Shown: positions 35,701-47,985 of the stretch, in pieces
Layout: each line of letters begins with the position of its first letter
Position numbering within the stretch: the first letter of the stretch is position 1
Position numbers and translations under genes: made by a program
DNA from: Golubevia sp. BC0850
Lineage: Eukaryota; Basidiomycota; Exobasidiomycetes; Golubeviales; Golubeviaceae
Assembly (NCBI GenBank): GCA_012976225.1
Contig: JAAVVG010000010.1
Span: forward strand, 186,001-250,000
DNA: 64,000 bases
Direction of reading: 5' to 3'
Notes under the pieces: model-generated
The model's database searches: none
What the model saw: the letters and a program-made list of their open reading frames with translations, nothing else
What the model was told of the DNA's origin: nothing

Positions 35701-37769
35701 CCTCCAGCCCCAAAGTTCGCAGAAGCGAGTTCCGGTCCTTTTGAAATTGAGGGAAGGAACTCATGAGAGAGCGAGTGGGAGTGTGAATGCGAATGAGTGG
35801 AATGAAGAGAATGGGAATGATGACTATGAGAAGGTTCCCTTGCGTGGGAAGAAGAGGAATGGGAAGATTGAGGTCGTTGGCCATGTCCATGATTCGAGCT
35901 TGAAGCGCTTTCGAAAGCAGAGACCACTGCAGCTAATTTGTTAAGTGGAACTCTGGAATTTGAAGATGGTTTCGGCACTGGGGCAGTCAAAGCTAGAAGG
36001 ATTCCGGTTGGTAGAGGGGAAGTTGAAGTTGAGTTGGGTTGAGAATTGAAGTGAGGCAAAGGAGAAGTAGGTCTTGAAGAGTCCGGAGAGTCATCATTCC
36101 CACTATTTGAAGCGAGTACCGAAAGCTGATAGATCCCCACACCTGACCAAATCTGAACTACTCTGATCCCTCCATTCCATCTTCCAGTCTCTGTTTCTTT
36201 TCCCTTTCCTTTGTTGAGATTTGGGTTCGTTGGTCCCAGATCATGAAGTTCCTCCACGAATTCATCGCCTTTCTCCTTTCTCATTTCACAAGCAAAGATT
36301 CCTTCCGCAGTTCCAATCAACAAGACTCTTCTTGGAGGTGGAATTTTTGGCTTTTGTTGATGGTTGCTTCTACGAGATTGATCTCCATTTTTTCCTTGCC
36401 TCCGTTTGTTTCCACATTTTCCATATTGAGTCTGAAGTGCCACTCCTCTAGCTTGACGCCCAGGGGAGTTGGGAATGGTGGACGCTGGAGGCAGATCGAG
36501 ATAGACGGCACAGAGAGGTTGAGAAGGTAAATGAGGTAGGAATCTAGATCCGAAGGAGTGCGAATGGAGAGGAGGGAGAACTGGGATCGGAGAAGGCTAC
36601 AGGGTTGACAAAGGAGAATAAGAAAAGGGTTCCAAAGGGAAGTTAGCAGCTGGGAACAAGATTACTTCCGAGCCGTTGGAGGCATACATTCGAGTTGCTG
36701 TGACCGCTGACTTTCCGCCGAGCTGGTCCTTCCTTCTTCTTTCAACCTGATTTGACTGAACCTGATTTGACTGCTCAATCTACTAGCTCAACAAGACACT
36801 CACCGGTCGTTCTTGCTCTCTCTTCTCCCTCTTGATAGCTTCTCTCTCCAATCTCTCCTCTTCATCACTCAAAGCATCTCCATCTCCTCTCCCTTTCCCC
36901 CAACTTTTCTTCTTTGCCAATTTCTTCGCCATCTCATCACTTAGTATTGGTTTCCCATCTTTGTCGTATTCGATTTTTAATTCCTCAATAGATCCAATCG
37001 GACTACTGAGACCTAGTTCTTTGGACAAAGCATTCGAATCTAAACGATTATAATGTCTTTCCAAAGCTCTCTTCTCCAACCAACCTCTCCATCTTGGGAA
37101 TCTTCCACCTGAATGAGCTTCAGACAATTCTGGAGGGGTTTGAGGGAAGTTATGAGCATCGTAAGTTGGTGGAAGTAGACCTGAATTCGAATTGGCTAGT
37201 AGAGGTCTGGGAGGTTGCAAGTTGAGGTCTATCTGCTGTTGGACCTGAGAATCGAATTGACGAGGTAGAGGTAAAGATTGTTGATGAGGAGGGTATTGTG
37301 AGTGAGTGAAAGTTTGAGGAGGTAGAGATGATTGACGGTAGGCGGGCTGTGACTGCTGCTGCTCAGTCTGACCTCGACCCTGGAATTGATGTTGAGCTTG
37401 CTGATTAGGCTGAAAAGAATGAATCTGATTAGCAGAAGTGGAAGTAGATTGCCAAATCGAAGGTACAGAGTGTTGTTGACCTTGAGGAATTGAGTAGACC
37501 TGATGATTCTGATTCCTGCTTGATGGAGCTGGTCTACCCACTAAAACCGTCTCTGAATCTTCTTCTACTACCTCTTCTGGTTCATTTGAATGCTGAGCTA
37601 AATAGATTGGATCTGAAGAAGGATTCGGAGTTGAGGTTGAAGAAGAATTGGTTGAGGACTGGAAAGTAGCTGGGGTGGTTGAATGAGAAGGTGGATCAAA
37701 GATTGAAGGTGAATTGGAAGAGAAAAGAGAATCAAGTCTTTGCTTTGAAGTTGGCTTTGTCTGAGGCAT
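32784..37769 (-). CDS. Large uncharacterised fungal protein (possible CNH/beta-propeller-like regions)
   Basis: 1565 residues in three exons: 37769-36804, 36596-32893 and 32811-32784. Exon 1 is Gln/Ser/Pro-rich and disordered, ending in an acidic-basic helix (KREKREQERP). Exon 2 starts PSPIPVLPPLHSHSFGSRFL and continues LCAVYLDLPPASTIPNSPGR without an ATG. Beta-rich blocks are separated by Ser-rich linkers: VLLIGTAEGIFACEMRKEKG, VVQIWSGVGIYQLSVLA, GSVKMWSLEVFRKLAVLALE, WYLALTTGKAIMLYEAQ and FVSFGKRAVMIRVSDSHVRE. The last exon adds IFFVGAEV after DDY. The alternation of GTxxG and short beta strands suggests a CNH- or WD-like propeller, but this is a weak inference; no catalytic domain was seen. 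Treating the two big exons as one gene rests on matching phase-0 splice sites. Confidence 0.6.
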
Positions 37770-38451
37770 CAATCTTCAAAGAAGATAAACAAGATAAGAC
37801 GTTGGTTGGAGGTGGAGAGGCTGAAGTGGAAGAGGAGCACAGACTACTGATTAGGATGGATTGCACAGCTTCTACTATCACCTGACTGAGCCCTGGTCGT
37901 TGATGATGGGTTGAACTAATGGATGTACAACTTCCTTCTTTTCAGTCCTCTTGAATCTAGTCAGATAGGATTGTGCTGGGTAGACAAGTAAGGTCTTGGT
38001 TAGAGCACAGTCGCTCCTTCTCGATTCTGAGCCGATCTGATCTCCATCCTCCTCTCTTCTCTATTTCACTTACTCACTCTCTTTCTCACTCTCTTTCAGT
38101 GCACACTTCACTCTCTTTTTCTCTCTTTTTCATCTAAATCTCGCTACTTTCTCAGCATCAAATTCCCTGCAGAGGAAGTTTCGACTGTCAAAACTGACTA
38201 CTCGCCCCCTTGCCAAGTCTCAAAGTCAAACAAAGGAATCATCTGCAACACTCGTCTCCTTTGAGAAGAATTCCAGTTTCTTCCTATTCTTCCTTATTTT
38301 TACAATTCGCGTCAATTCTTTCAACTCTCACTCTCTTTAACTCCCTTTAGAACCACGCTGAAACGATCTCTCTGGCAGAGAAGCAACAACTAGACCCTCA
38401 ATCTCTTTCAAACCCTCTGGTCTCTTCAACTCTCTTTTTACATCTTGGAAT
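37770..38451. other. Divergent intergenic region with CT-rich promoter tracts
   Basis: 682 bp between the divergent large gene and the KCH1-like gene. It includes repeated CT-rich tracts (38050-38130 and 38330-38430), including iterated cactctctttctcactctctttc, which probably are promoter/5' UTR elements of the plus-strand gene. Confidence 0.45.
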
Positions 38452-41424
38452 ATGTGCGGTGGTGGTGCTTCTTGGAAAAGAGAAGAGGTTCCAGATCATA
38501 AGGTGAGTTTGCTTTTGGCAAGGGGAGGTAGGGTTGGGTACAGCTAGTCCGAACTTCTGAGGAGCAGCCAACTCTGCTCAGAGAGATCAAGACAAGGGGC
38601 AAATCCCAAGCTCCTAAGACTAATTTTAATCGAAAAGCAACAGGTTTCGAAGGAGGTGAAGGATTGCAATCGCAGATTGAAAGGGGAGATGCCGAAAGAG
38701 GGAACAAGATCGATTGGGTTGGTCATAGCTCACGGATTCACTTTCAACATATGCTATGTGAGAGGTTGGAATCTTGGAGCTAGGGTTTCGAGTAGTTGCC
38801 GAAAAGACATCAGGCTAGAAGAATCATGGAGGGGTAGTCAAGGAGGTTCTCTAACTACCGATCGGGTCCATAGGTTCAAGACCTTTCGTTTGGTGTCAGA
38901 GTAGGAGGAAGCTGGGATAGATGAAGAGATGAAATATCACTGCTGAGCAGAGAACGAAACCGGACTGATTGAGGAGAAGCAAGCCAACTTCCCTTTCTCA
39001 AACTCTTTACCCACTCCCCCCCCCCTTTCTCCCCTCCGCTCCTTCCAGTTCGACTTCATCGACGTCCGAGAATATCATACCACAGGTTTCTTAACAAGAT
39101 TTCGATATGGTATCTTATATTTATTGGTAGTGAAATCCTTTGCAGTTTACGTAGCAGACATCTACACTGCCATTACACTTTTAGTCATTGGACATTTCAG
39201 AGGTTCGATTTATGATGCTGTAGATGATGATGGATCTTCTTCTTCAAGTGGTTCTAGTAATTCCTTCAAAATCCCAATTAGATATTCTAAATGGATTTTC
39301 TTTGGCTGCATTATTTTTAGTTTCTTGTTGTTGGCTTATGAAGCACATAAGAGTAGAGCTATTGTTAGAAGTAGAGATATTAGTTATGCTTATACGTGAG
39401 TTTTTGGAGAGTGTGAGAAGAAGTTGGGTTGTAGGAAGAAGATTTCACTCACTTGCTCTCGACTCTCTACTGACGACCCTCCTTTTTTGGTCCTACCCTC
39501 ATCCTTTCACAGTAACGTAATGGCTAACAGTTACTACTCTCTAAGATCTTATGATCATTTCTGTTTCTTTTGTCAAATCAACAATTCCAAGAAGAAGAAA
39601 GATGAATTCGCTTTCTTCGTTTTCTTCACTTTCAAAGGATGGAAAAGATTAGTAGTAGCAGATGGACCTAGACAAGTGATCAACGCTTTCACTTTATATG
39701 CCTTCGCTGATAGAGTAGGATTTTCATCCAATCTTTCAGATTATTATGAAGGGAATTATTTCACTGCCATCATGTTATTAGCCATGATGTTCACAGTTTT
39801 AGTTTTCGCAGCTTCATTTTTAATGTTAACCATTGCAGCGATTATGTATATTCCTTTAATCATTTATATTAAGGGGAACTTAAAAGCTTTCTGTTGTCAT
39901 AAAATTGATAAGAGGATTTCAGAATTGGTTAGATATAAGAAAAAAATGAGATTGGCAAAACAAGCTGCTATTGCAAGAGCAGAAGCTAAAGGTGATTTCA
40001 ATCATTTGAAAAATAAAAAAGGTGAAATCGTTGGAATGAAAATTCCTCAACCTACTTTACCTACTGTTGATGTTGAGATTTATAATCATCATAAAGATAA
40101 TGGTAGTGTTAAGAAAAGAAATTCTACTGAAAGTTATGGCGGGGAGAAACTTGGTGGAGGATTTGAAAGTCCAGGATTCGGTCCTAATAGGTTTATGGGA
40201 AATACTGGAAATGGAAACGGAAGCATTTATGGTCGAGAATCGCCTTCTCTTCTTTATAATGGAATCGAAAATGGAGAAGAATATGCTTCCAATGCAAATT
40301 TAATGGCTAATGCCGGTCCCGCTGGTAATATTTATGATTTCTCTGCTACTTCAAGTCAAAATCACAACACTTCTCCAAGTATCCCTCAATCCTCTCATAC
40401 CTCACCTGAGAGTTATCCGAACCATGTGAGGGGAATTAATGGTCAACCTTCAAGTGTCATAAGGAATTATGGCTCAAACTCGAATTTGAATGAGCAATTG
40501 ATAGATTCTTTAGGTCCAATAGGGACATCTCCAATGGTTCGACCTATGCAAGTTAGAGGGTATCAGCATCAAATGCAAGGTCAAGCTCAAACAGCAACGC
40601 AGGGAAAGAGTCCTCTTGGAATGAACGTTCAGAATTCTACAAGTAATTTGAATTTGAATGAAGGATTTGAGAAGAGAGGAAACCAAGCTTACGGCAACGA
40701 AGGCTATGGAAAAGAGTTCGAGTATGGGAATGAAGGGTCGTACCAGGACTATGGGAACGATTTTTCGGAAGGAGGATACTACTACAGTGGAAACCAATAC
40801 GACTACTCCTATGGGGATCAAACTGGATCCGGATACGGAAATCAAGATCTTTCAAACTATGTTCCGTTCAACAATCAGGATTCTTTAAGCCATGATTATT
40901 CCAATCAGATTTCAAATTCATTTCAACCTCAGACCGACAGTTCGAACTTGACCCCAAATTCTCATCAAAACTCGAGAAGTCATTCCACTAGATCAGAGAA
41001 TCAACCAACTTCATTTGGATTGAGCGATGTGATAGATGATTATTATGGCGAAGGTGGTGCTGGATCTATGAATACTTCTCGAAATGTGAGCAGGAATGAA
41101 AATTATCAACAAGGAGGAGATCAAGAGTATAATTACACATGGAATCAGGCTGCCACTGGTGGTGGAGTAGGAGGTGGATCAGGAGGAGAAGAATCTCCGT
41201 ATGATGAAATTGAATCTCCAGCTGGTTATGGTTGGGGAGAGAGAAATGAACCGGTCAATTATCAATTCGGTGAGAAGAATCTCAATCCTCCAATCAAAAA
41301 TCATGGAAGTGGAAGTAGAAATCAAACTTGGGATGATCCAAGACCTGAATCTAAGGGATTTGAATTAGTTGATAATTCTGCTGGAGTCAAGGAGACTACG
41401 GTTAGAGGAGCTAGGAAGAGGTAA
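38452..41424 (+). CDS. KCH1: Kch1-family low-affinity K+ transporter with a long prion-like tail
   Basis: 769 residues in three exons: 38452-38502, 39049-39395 and 39513-41424. The first intron is long (546 nt). The membrane part matches the fungal KCH family (yeast Kch1/Prm6): FDFIDVREYHTTGFLTRFRY, YVADIYTAITLLVI, YSKWIFFGCIIFSFLLLAYE, SRDISYAYTNVMANSYYSLR, FFVFFTFKGWKRLVVADGPR and FTVLVFAASFLMLTIAAIMY. In yeast these plasma-membrane proteins admit K+ during the pheromone or stress response and help activate calcium influx. After YKKKMRLAKQAAIARAEAKG the last roughly 450 residues are Asn/Gly/Ser/Tyr-rich with many YG repeats and have no domain. The membrane core is confidently assigned; the tail is unusually long. 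Confidence 0.9.
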
Positions 41425-42028
41425 AAGGAGAGAGTTTCTTTGAGCTTCAAGTCTTCTCTCCTCGACCAAGTATATTTGCTTAGCTCATCAATCAAATCTC
41501 ATCCTTACATTCTCATGAACTTCAAGTCTTATCAATCATTTTCACTCATAGATTTCTTTCTCAAACGCCAACTTCCTCTTAGTCGTATACCCTCACCTTC
41601 CTTCAAGTGCAACTTCCAATCTTCGATTCTCATCCTCACTGTTTCATTTCAGTCTCCTAATCCTCATGACTCTTCTTCTTCTTCTATCTCTCTAATTTGT
41701 TTTTCAACTTCATCATTTGTTCAATTTCCGCACATATTTAATTCACCATTTTTGAATGTCACCAACGACTTGAAAACATCTTTGACTTTTGAGAAGAATC
41801 GGTCTCCGGCTACTAAGACGGAATTCAAGGCTGCGACGAACTTCCGTGAGGGAACCTGCTCCTCCTCTCCTTCTTCCTTCCCACCCAACAGCACCTTTTT
41901 TCATCCTATAGAACTCAAAGGTAAGATCTACATATCTCACCTAAGAACAGAAGAACAGGCTTCACTGACCACCATCTTGATCTCTCCCATTCTCTTCCTC
42001 CTCTCAGTTCTGTCTCTTCTCATCCAAC
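41425..42028. other. Intergenic region between KCH1-like and Mpv17-like genes
   Basis: About 600 bp. A frame open at 41440-42147 runs through here but its translation is a composition artefact of CT-rich sequence. The last 100 bp are pyrimidine-rich and end catccaacATGTCC at the next start. Confidence 0.45.
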
Positions 42029-43297
42029 ATGTCCGCAACTACTACCGCCGCAACCAATCCGCTTCTTGCCAAGTACCTATCAGCTCTAGCTGCCAATCCT
42101 CTACGTACCAAAATGTTGACCTCCGGTTTCCTAGCTGCTTTGGCTGAGATCTTAGCTGGAAGGTTCGCAGGTGTTCAACCTACAGCTGCCAAGAACGTCG
42201 ATGGAAGTGAAAGCATTCTAAACACTTTCAAGGGAATCGGAATCGATGAGAGAGCTATTAAAATGGCGGTTTATGGTGCTTTGATTAGTGCTCCTTTGGG
42301 TCATGTTATGACTGGTGAGTTGGGACGGCAATGAGGGTCGCCGGAGAGAATGACATTCAGTCCTTGAGAGGATGAACGGAACGAAGGTTTGGAAACGTGA
42401 AATGGGATGAATAGCTATAAAGTTGGACTGCGTATCGCAGGGGACTAGCTTTGAGACGATCTGGAAACCTGCAGGAGGTGAAGGAAGGATGTCATGGAGA
42501 TAAGACCCTGCATTGCTCCGCTTGAGTGTTTGTGGTTTAAGTCCTCACTCTTTGAAAAGTTTTGAAATGAAGACTCGAATCATACATCCCAGATTCCAAA
42601 AGGAAAGGGAGCACCTGATACTTTCATTTGTCCTTTCTGACTCTCTTCTCTCTCCCCTTCCCCTCCTCCCTTTGCTCTCTCTCTTCCCCCATATCCTCTC
42701 TTTTCCTCATGTATCCTCTTTAATTTTTCCAGGAATACTCCAAAAGGCTTTCGCCGGAAAGACCACTGCCAAAGACAAAATCCTTCAAATCATCACTTCC
42801 AACTTGACGGTCTCAGTAATTGGAAACACAGTCTACTTAATTTGCATGGCTTATATCAATGGAGCAAGAGGGATCGATAGGATTTCAAAAGCTGTCAAAG
42901 CTTCTTGGTGGCCAATCATGAGAATCACTTGGACTCTATCTCCAGTCTTACTTGGAACTGCTCAGAACTTCTTAGCTCCAGAACTTTGGGAGCCTTTCTT
43001 CACTTTCTCTCGATTCATCTTGAGTACTTACTTCAAGTGAGATTTTTAGGAAGAAATAGGGGATGATGGAGTAGGGGATGATGGAGTAGGGGATGATGGA
43101 GCAATTTTGAGGGAACCTTCCGATTGCTGACCCCTTTTCCTTTGTTTTCTCCCCCGGGGTTTCAAACCTCCTTTCTCTCTACTTTCAGCACTGTCGCTAA
43201 GAAGAAGCAAATGGCACTAGCAAGAGCCGAAGCTACAAAGGGAAAGAAGGGCGTTGTTGGTGGAGATCTAGCAAAAGGAGCCGCTGAAGGAAAATAA
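42029..43297 (+). CDS. Mpv17/PMP22-family membrane protein
   Basis: 232 residues in three exons: 42029-42314, 42733-43036 and 43189-43297. Features of the family include LLAKYLSALAANPLRTKMLT at the N terminus, AVYGALISAPLGHVMTG, a mid-protein helix pair and the C-terminal WWPIMRITWTLSPVLLGTAQ followed by NFLAPELWEPFF, which corresponds to the Mpv17 W-P-x-x-x-x-x-N-F-x-x-P signature in divergent form. Members are peroxisomal or mitochondrial inner-membrane proteins and probably form channels. A Lys/Ala-rich tail (KKKQMALARAEATKGKKG) follows the last helix. The second intron holds a 15-bp tandem repeat. Organelle cannot be decided. Confidence 0.82.
43057..43101. repeat. 15-bp tandem repeat in an intron
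   Basis: Three perfect head-to-tail copies of taggggatgatggag lie in the second intron (43037-43188) of the Mpv17-like gene, shortly after the donor. Confidence 0.85.
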
Positions 43298-43838
43298 ATG
43301 CGATTATTACACTGTCTCTTCGCCATTGTCCAAATTCTTTTCGCTCTACTTTCAACGCTTCCAGACTTTCACTCATTTCAGCTGTAAATCTCCCTGAAAT
43401 CCTATTCAATAATTTGTGCTTTTTCTCCCTCTCTCTTGTTTCCTTGGTTCTCATGTGACTATTTTGCCGAGACTTTCGTTTCTTCTGCCCATCTTTTTTC
43501 TCCTTGATTGCTTACGAATCTTCTGTCAACCATTCGCTTCAGGCTTCGAGATATCTTCGAGTGGATGAGATGCGATCAATTGAAACCACTGGTGTCTCTC
43601 TTGTCACCTATTTTCTCATCTGCGTGGCCAGAGAGAGGAGAGAACCGAAGACAGCGCTGAGACCCTCGCAACAGAACTAGGCAGTGCCAGTTAAAACGTC
43701 TGGAAATAATGATAAGAAATATGAAAGGAGCGAGCTATGCAAGAATGAGATACAAGGAAAGAGAGCTGAGCCGAACAAAATGGGGAAAGTGAGTGAAATC
43801 AAACGGAGCTAGATGCGGAAAATCAACAAAAGCATCTC
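43298..43838. other. Convergent 3' intergenic region
   Basis: Between the convergent ends of the Mpv17-like gene and the MFS transporter gene; no coding sequence, RNA or repeat recognised. Confidence 0.45.
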
Positions 43839-45480
43839 TCAACACTTTTTCCAAGCCGTTGTGACTCTCAACCTAGCGTACGCATAAAGAGCCGCACTGA
43901 GGAAGAGAATACTTCCAGAAAAGTACATCATCGTTTTATAATCTTCTGGTTTTGGTCCTTCGAGTCTTTTATTGCTGTTGACTTCGTTTGTCAATAACCT
44001 TCCTGCTACTGGAGCTCCTCCGAGGGCTCCGAGAGAAGCAAGACTGCAGCAGATAGCGATGTAAGCCGGCACTAGCTTGAGCTTGTTGATGCCTTCTCCT
44101 GGAGTACAGAGAACCACAGCGGGAGATTGAAGGGAGACTGCTGCTCCTGAGAACCATCCGTAAACGGTAACCCAGAGCCAAAGACCTGCTAGAGAATCCA
44201 CAGCAGCCCATGTGAAAGCTAGGAACCCGGAGATGAAGGTGCAGAGAATCAACATGTTCGTGTGACCTAGCTGATCTGAGATCTTTCCCATTCCAAACCG
44301 GCCCTGTGAAGGATGAAGGTTCAAAGAGCAAAGTCAGAATTAGCCTGTTGGATCAAGAAGAGAGGGGAGCATCAAGGCGACAGGCCGCCTAGATTGAACC
44401 TTCACTCACGAAGAAAGTCAACCCATTTAGAACTGAAGTGACGTAGAAAGCGGTCTGTGAATCAGCACCCAAACTAATAGCATATGGAGTAGCATAGAAA
44501 TACGGCACGTAAAGTCCAAAGAAAGATAGAGCAGTTCCGAAGGCTAGAGCTGAAATCTTGTCATCTCTTAAGGCTTGAACAATCGGGAAGGATGAGAACT
44601 TCACTCCACGATTTTTGGGCACGTTCGATCGAATGAGAAGGACACATAGAACTAGGCAGAAAAGCTTGTTTAAGAAGAAAGAAAGGATGGGAAGAGTCCA
44701 GAAGTCAATTCAAACGAGTCAATCGGTATGAATCGCGAGAAAGAGAGTGAGTGTGTGTCGATGCAAATTGGACGCCGGTCGTTCGCTCACCATAATGAAT
44801 CCGATAGTTCGCTGAGTCCAGGCATAAGAGAATTTGTTGTAGTTGATCATTCTATTGAAAATGATGGCCCATAGGACTCCACCGACAGACGAACCTCCTA
44901 TGGCAGTAGAGACTACGAGGCCCCTGTGTTTCTGAAAGTGTTGATTGGGAAGCGAGATGACTGGTAGGAAGATCAAACCAAATCCAATTCCTACACAAAG
45001 TCCATGGGAGAGGAAAACCTGGTAGTACTCTTTTGAGATCGAAGACATCATGACTCCGAACTGCGAGGTGGAAATGGGAAGGTCGGTGAGAGGTCTTGGA
45101 AGAGTGCTGGGACGTGTTTGAACTCACGACAACAAAGAAAGATCCAATAGCTACAACCATCTGGTTTCAGCAAAGGGAGGAGGTGATCAGGTCTTGTCAG
45201 CCAGAAGTCTCTTTGACTGTTGCAGGCAGTACAGAAAAACTCACGTTGGGTCCGAGCTTATCACTCAAAATAGCTGCTGGAATCGACATCAAGTAGCACG
45301 CACAGAGCATGATGGAACCGATCCAAGAAATATCTGAGGCGGAGTTCTTAGGTAGAACCGACTCATAATAGGCCTTGCAGAACAGGAAAAAGGGGTGATT
45401 GCTCAGAATTGCTTCACAATCAACACTTTTTCCGAGAAGAGTCGGACTCACCTGATAAGGTCCAAAGGCAGTTACATATC
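43839..45480 (-). CDS. MFS transporter, monocarboxylate (MCT/Mch)-like, 5' end unresolved
   Basis: Exons (minus): up to 45480-45452, 45373-45245, 45160-45128 (33 nt), 45060-44791, 44664-44410 and 44303-43839. All junctions after the first are phase 0. The protein reads GYVTAFGPYQAYYESVLPKN, SDISWIGSIMLCACYLMSIP, VVSTAIGGSSVGGVLWAIIF, then after a central loop SALAFGTALSFFGLYVPYFY and GMGKISDQLGHTNMLILCTF, as in fungal monocarboxylate-permease homologues. About ten transmembrane segments are visible. The usual N-terminal PDGG-x-x-AW block and first helix could not be found upstream; the open frame reaches a stop at 45566-45568. Either a 5' exon is short and diverged or the gene has lost its start. 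Substrate unknown. Confidence 0.75.
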
Positions 45481-45933
45481 CTTTTGGGATCGTTGAACAA
45501 GTGTGGAGATTACCGGACGCAATCGTTGCGAGTGAAACAACGTGGAGGGAGGTAGAGAGAGTTCGTCAGAGAAAGCCATTTTCGATGTCAGGGAAAGCAA
45601 GCGAGGGATAGATCAAACTGTTGATCAAAAGAAGATGGGCCTTCTTCTCATCTGTGAGATGTGAAAGTTCAGCCTCAAAATGATCTAGTTTCGTGATTAT
45701 GTAGAAATGTCTGTTCCAGTCAGTAGGCACAAAACTCTTTTTTGAAAACGAACGAGTTGATTGGGCTGGACAGTCTTCGAAGTGATGTCAACATTAGATG
45801 ATTTGAAGGGGAAACTTGTCCCTCGAAGAGGGGAGAGTGATAGACAAGTCAGGCTTTGGCGGCAAGTCCTGAACAGACTGCGAATACAGGTTTCTTTACG
45901 CTGCTATGACAACATATTCGAGTTCCAAGCTCT

Positions 45934-47449
45934 CTACTTTTCCAGATTCCAAACTTCGATCTTTCTAATCCTCCAACTGGCATCGTCATAATTTCTAGGA
46001 TTGGCCACCGTTTCCGCTTGAGTTCCTTGACATTTCCCTTCTTTGACGTTGTTGTTGAAGTTGCTTCCCGCCCAGTCTCCCATTAAGGTAGTGTCGATAA
46101 CGATAGTCTGATTTTTGATGAAGGTGTTGTAATCGCAGGAACTAGGACTCCACTTAGCTTGAGGCACGCCCCATTCACTTGTGGCTGGGTTTGGTTTAGA
46201 GTTGCCTAGAAGATCTGAAGGAATTGAATCTCTAGGGAAGAACCAAATGGTGACTCCGGTCTCATGGTCGAATCTTGTCACGAATAGTCCTCCTCCGCTT
46301 GAGCTCAGAAGAGATCCGTAAGAACTTTGTTGATTAGAGACGATTCCGCAACCTGAGTTCTGGTTTGCGTAGGCGTAACAGTCGGTTGCTAGTACTCTTC
46401 CTGTGAAAGGGTTCGATGGAGAAGAGGGAGTGATGGTGCACCCTTGAGAGGTGTGAAGTGTTGATTGGTCGAATGCTTGATCCTCGATCGATTCTAGCAG
46501 ATGGAGAGAGCATAGACCCAGGTCAGTGAGATGAAGGGCTCTTCGTGGTACTAGAACGTTCCTACTCACCGAGGATGTCGATCTCTCCACCTTGAGGCCA
46601 CCCAGCCCCTTTCCCGAAGGTCCAGAAGGCTGGCCATACACCGGAACATCTAGTGCGCGAAAAGGGCATGGTCTTCACGTCTAGGATGATAAGACCTTCA
46701 GCAAAAGATCTCTAGATGATCAACAAATCAGGGAAAAAGACAGTTAGTAACACATTCTCTTCTTCGAGCCTCCGCTTGAAACTCACTTTCGACTCCAATC
46801 TAACGCTATCCCTAAACCCTCCCGCTTCCAAGACCGTAGTGTTATCGACTTTGATGTTCATGTCCCCACTCTCATCAACAAAGGCCAGCTTTTTAGCGAC
46901 AGAGCTCTCTAGAGTTTGATAGCTGACCATTCCGTGAGTTGGATCAGCTTCATCAAAGAAATCGAACTCGGTGAAAAAGTTCAGACCTTGATATCTTTCA
47001 GTTAAGGTCCAGGAAGGCGAAGAACTCGAAGGGAAAGATGATGGAGAAGTTGAGGGAGTTGAGACGAAGTTGATTTGCTTTAGTTGGGAAGGAGGGACGT
47101 CTCTCTTTGGCATCTCAGATGCTTTTGACTTCAGACTTAGTTCTTGATCCCTTTTGAATGTTGGAGTAGCTTTTGATTTTCTGAAGAAATTTTGAAGAAT
47201 CTCAACATCTTCCAAGAAGCTTCCACCAGTTCTGACCTTGTCCACCTTTTCACCCTTGTCTTCGTTCTCATCTTTGAACCATGCCCCAAAGAGTCCCAGA
47301 TCATGATTTTGATTTCCCTGAAGATTGAATCCGTTTCTAATTGAAGGGGTCTGAGACTCTCTCTCGATTCGGACCGAAGTAGCGGAATGAGATAAAAGAA
47401 GTGACCATAAGAGGCTAAATCGAGGATTGAAGTAGATTGATTTGAACAT
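45934..47449 (-). CDS. GH16 endo-1,3(4)-beta-glucanase-like secreted protein
   Basis: 454 residues in three exons: 47449-46787, 46711-46570 and 46493-45934. A signal-type N terminus (RFSLLWSLLLSHSATS) is followed by a charged pro-region and the GH16 jelly roll: GLNFFTEFDFFDEADPTHGM, RSFAEGLIILDVKTMPFSRT, CSGVWPAFWTFGKGAGWPQG and the catalytic GGEIDILESIEDQ, whose E-x-D-x-x-E core spans the second intron. Later blocks are STLHTSQGCTI, FDHETGVTIWFFPRDSIPSD and CDYNTFIKNQTIVIDTTLMG. Such fungal enzymes (MLG1 type) cleave or remodel beta-1,3/1,4- or 1,3/1,6-glucans in the wall. The family is secure and the core residues are kept; the exact linkage is not known. Confidence 0.92.
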
Positions 47450-47985
47450 TTAGAATTGTTTTTGGCTTGAACTTTACCCTCGGTTGTTGAGAGGAAGGTG
47501 GGTTAAGAGAGAGACGAACCAGCGTCTTGTGTTTGAGAATGGGAAGGGAAAGAGAGAAAGAACGGACAAGAATCTATCCTGCCTGGAGTAAGATGGTGTA
47601 GTTCTTGCTTGTCGGGTATCCACAACCCGTAAAAGGAGAGAAAGAGTTAGAAAAGGAGAAGGAAGGAGGGGTGGGAGGGGTAAAAGAAAATGTTGAGGTT
47701 TGGTTCGCGTTCGAGTTGCTGGAAGGTCGTTCAACTTCCGACCTGTCATTCTATAGTGCCACTTCACAAACAAACAACTCGACTACATAAGCGAGTTCGA
47801 GAGGTGATGGAAATTACTATTAAAAAATCTAAAATTTGCATGCACTTTAATAAAAAGGGATAACGAAACTTGACAGGTTTTGAGGGGAGATTTTGAAGTT
47901 GGACCTGTCTTCTGGTTGAATGACATCTCATGATTCCTCAATCCAGTAAAAAATCCTCAAGTCACCAATTCAACCGATCTTCGCT
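47450..47985. other. Intergenic region between GH16 and Mia40 genes
   Basis: 536 bp holding the GH16 promoter and, from about 47800, an AT-rich stretch (attaaaaaatctaaaatt) near the 3' end of the Mia40 gene. No coding sequence is supported. Confidence 0.45.

Noticed and set aside
38801-38900. A sequence with a box-B-like ggttcaagacc downstream of gtagtcaagg, possibly a tRNA
   Set aside because: The T arm pairs poorly, no acceptor stem closes, and it lies within the 546-nt intron of the Kch1-like gene.
41440-42147. 235-codon open frame upstream of the Mpv17-like gene
   Set aside because: It overlaps the Mpv17 start in another frame and reflects CT-rich leader sequence.
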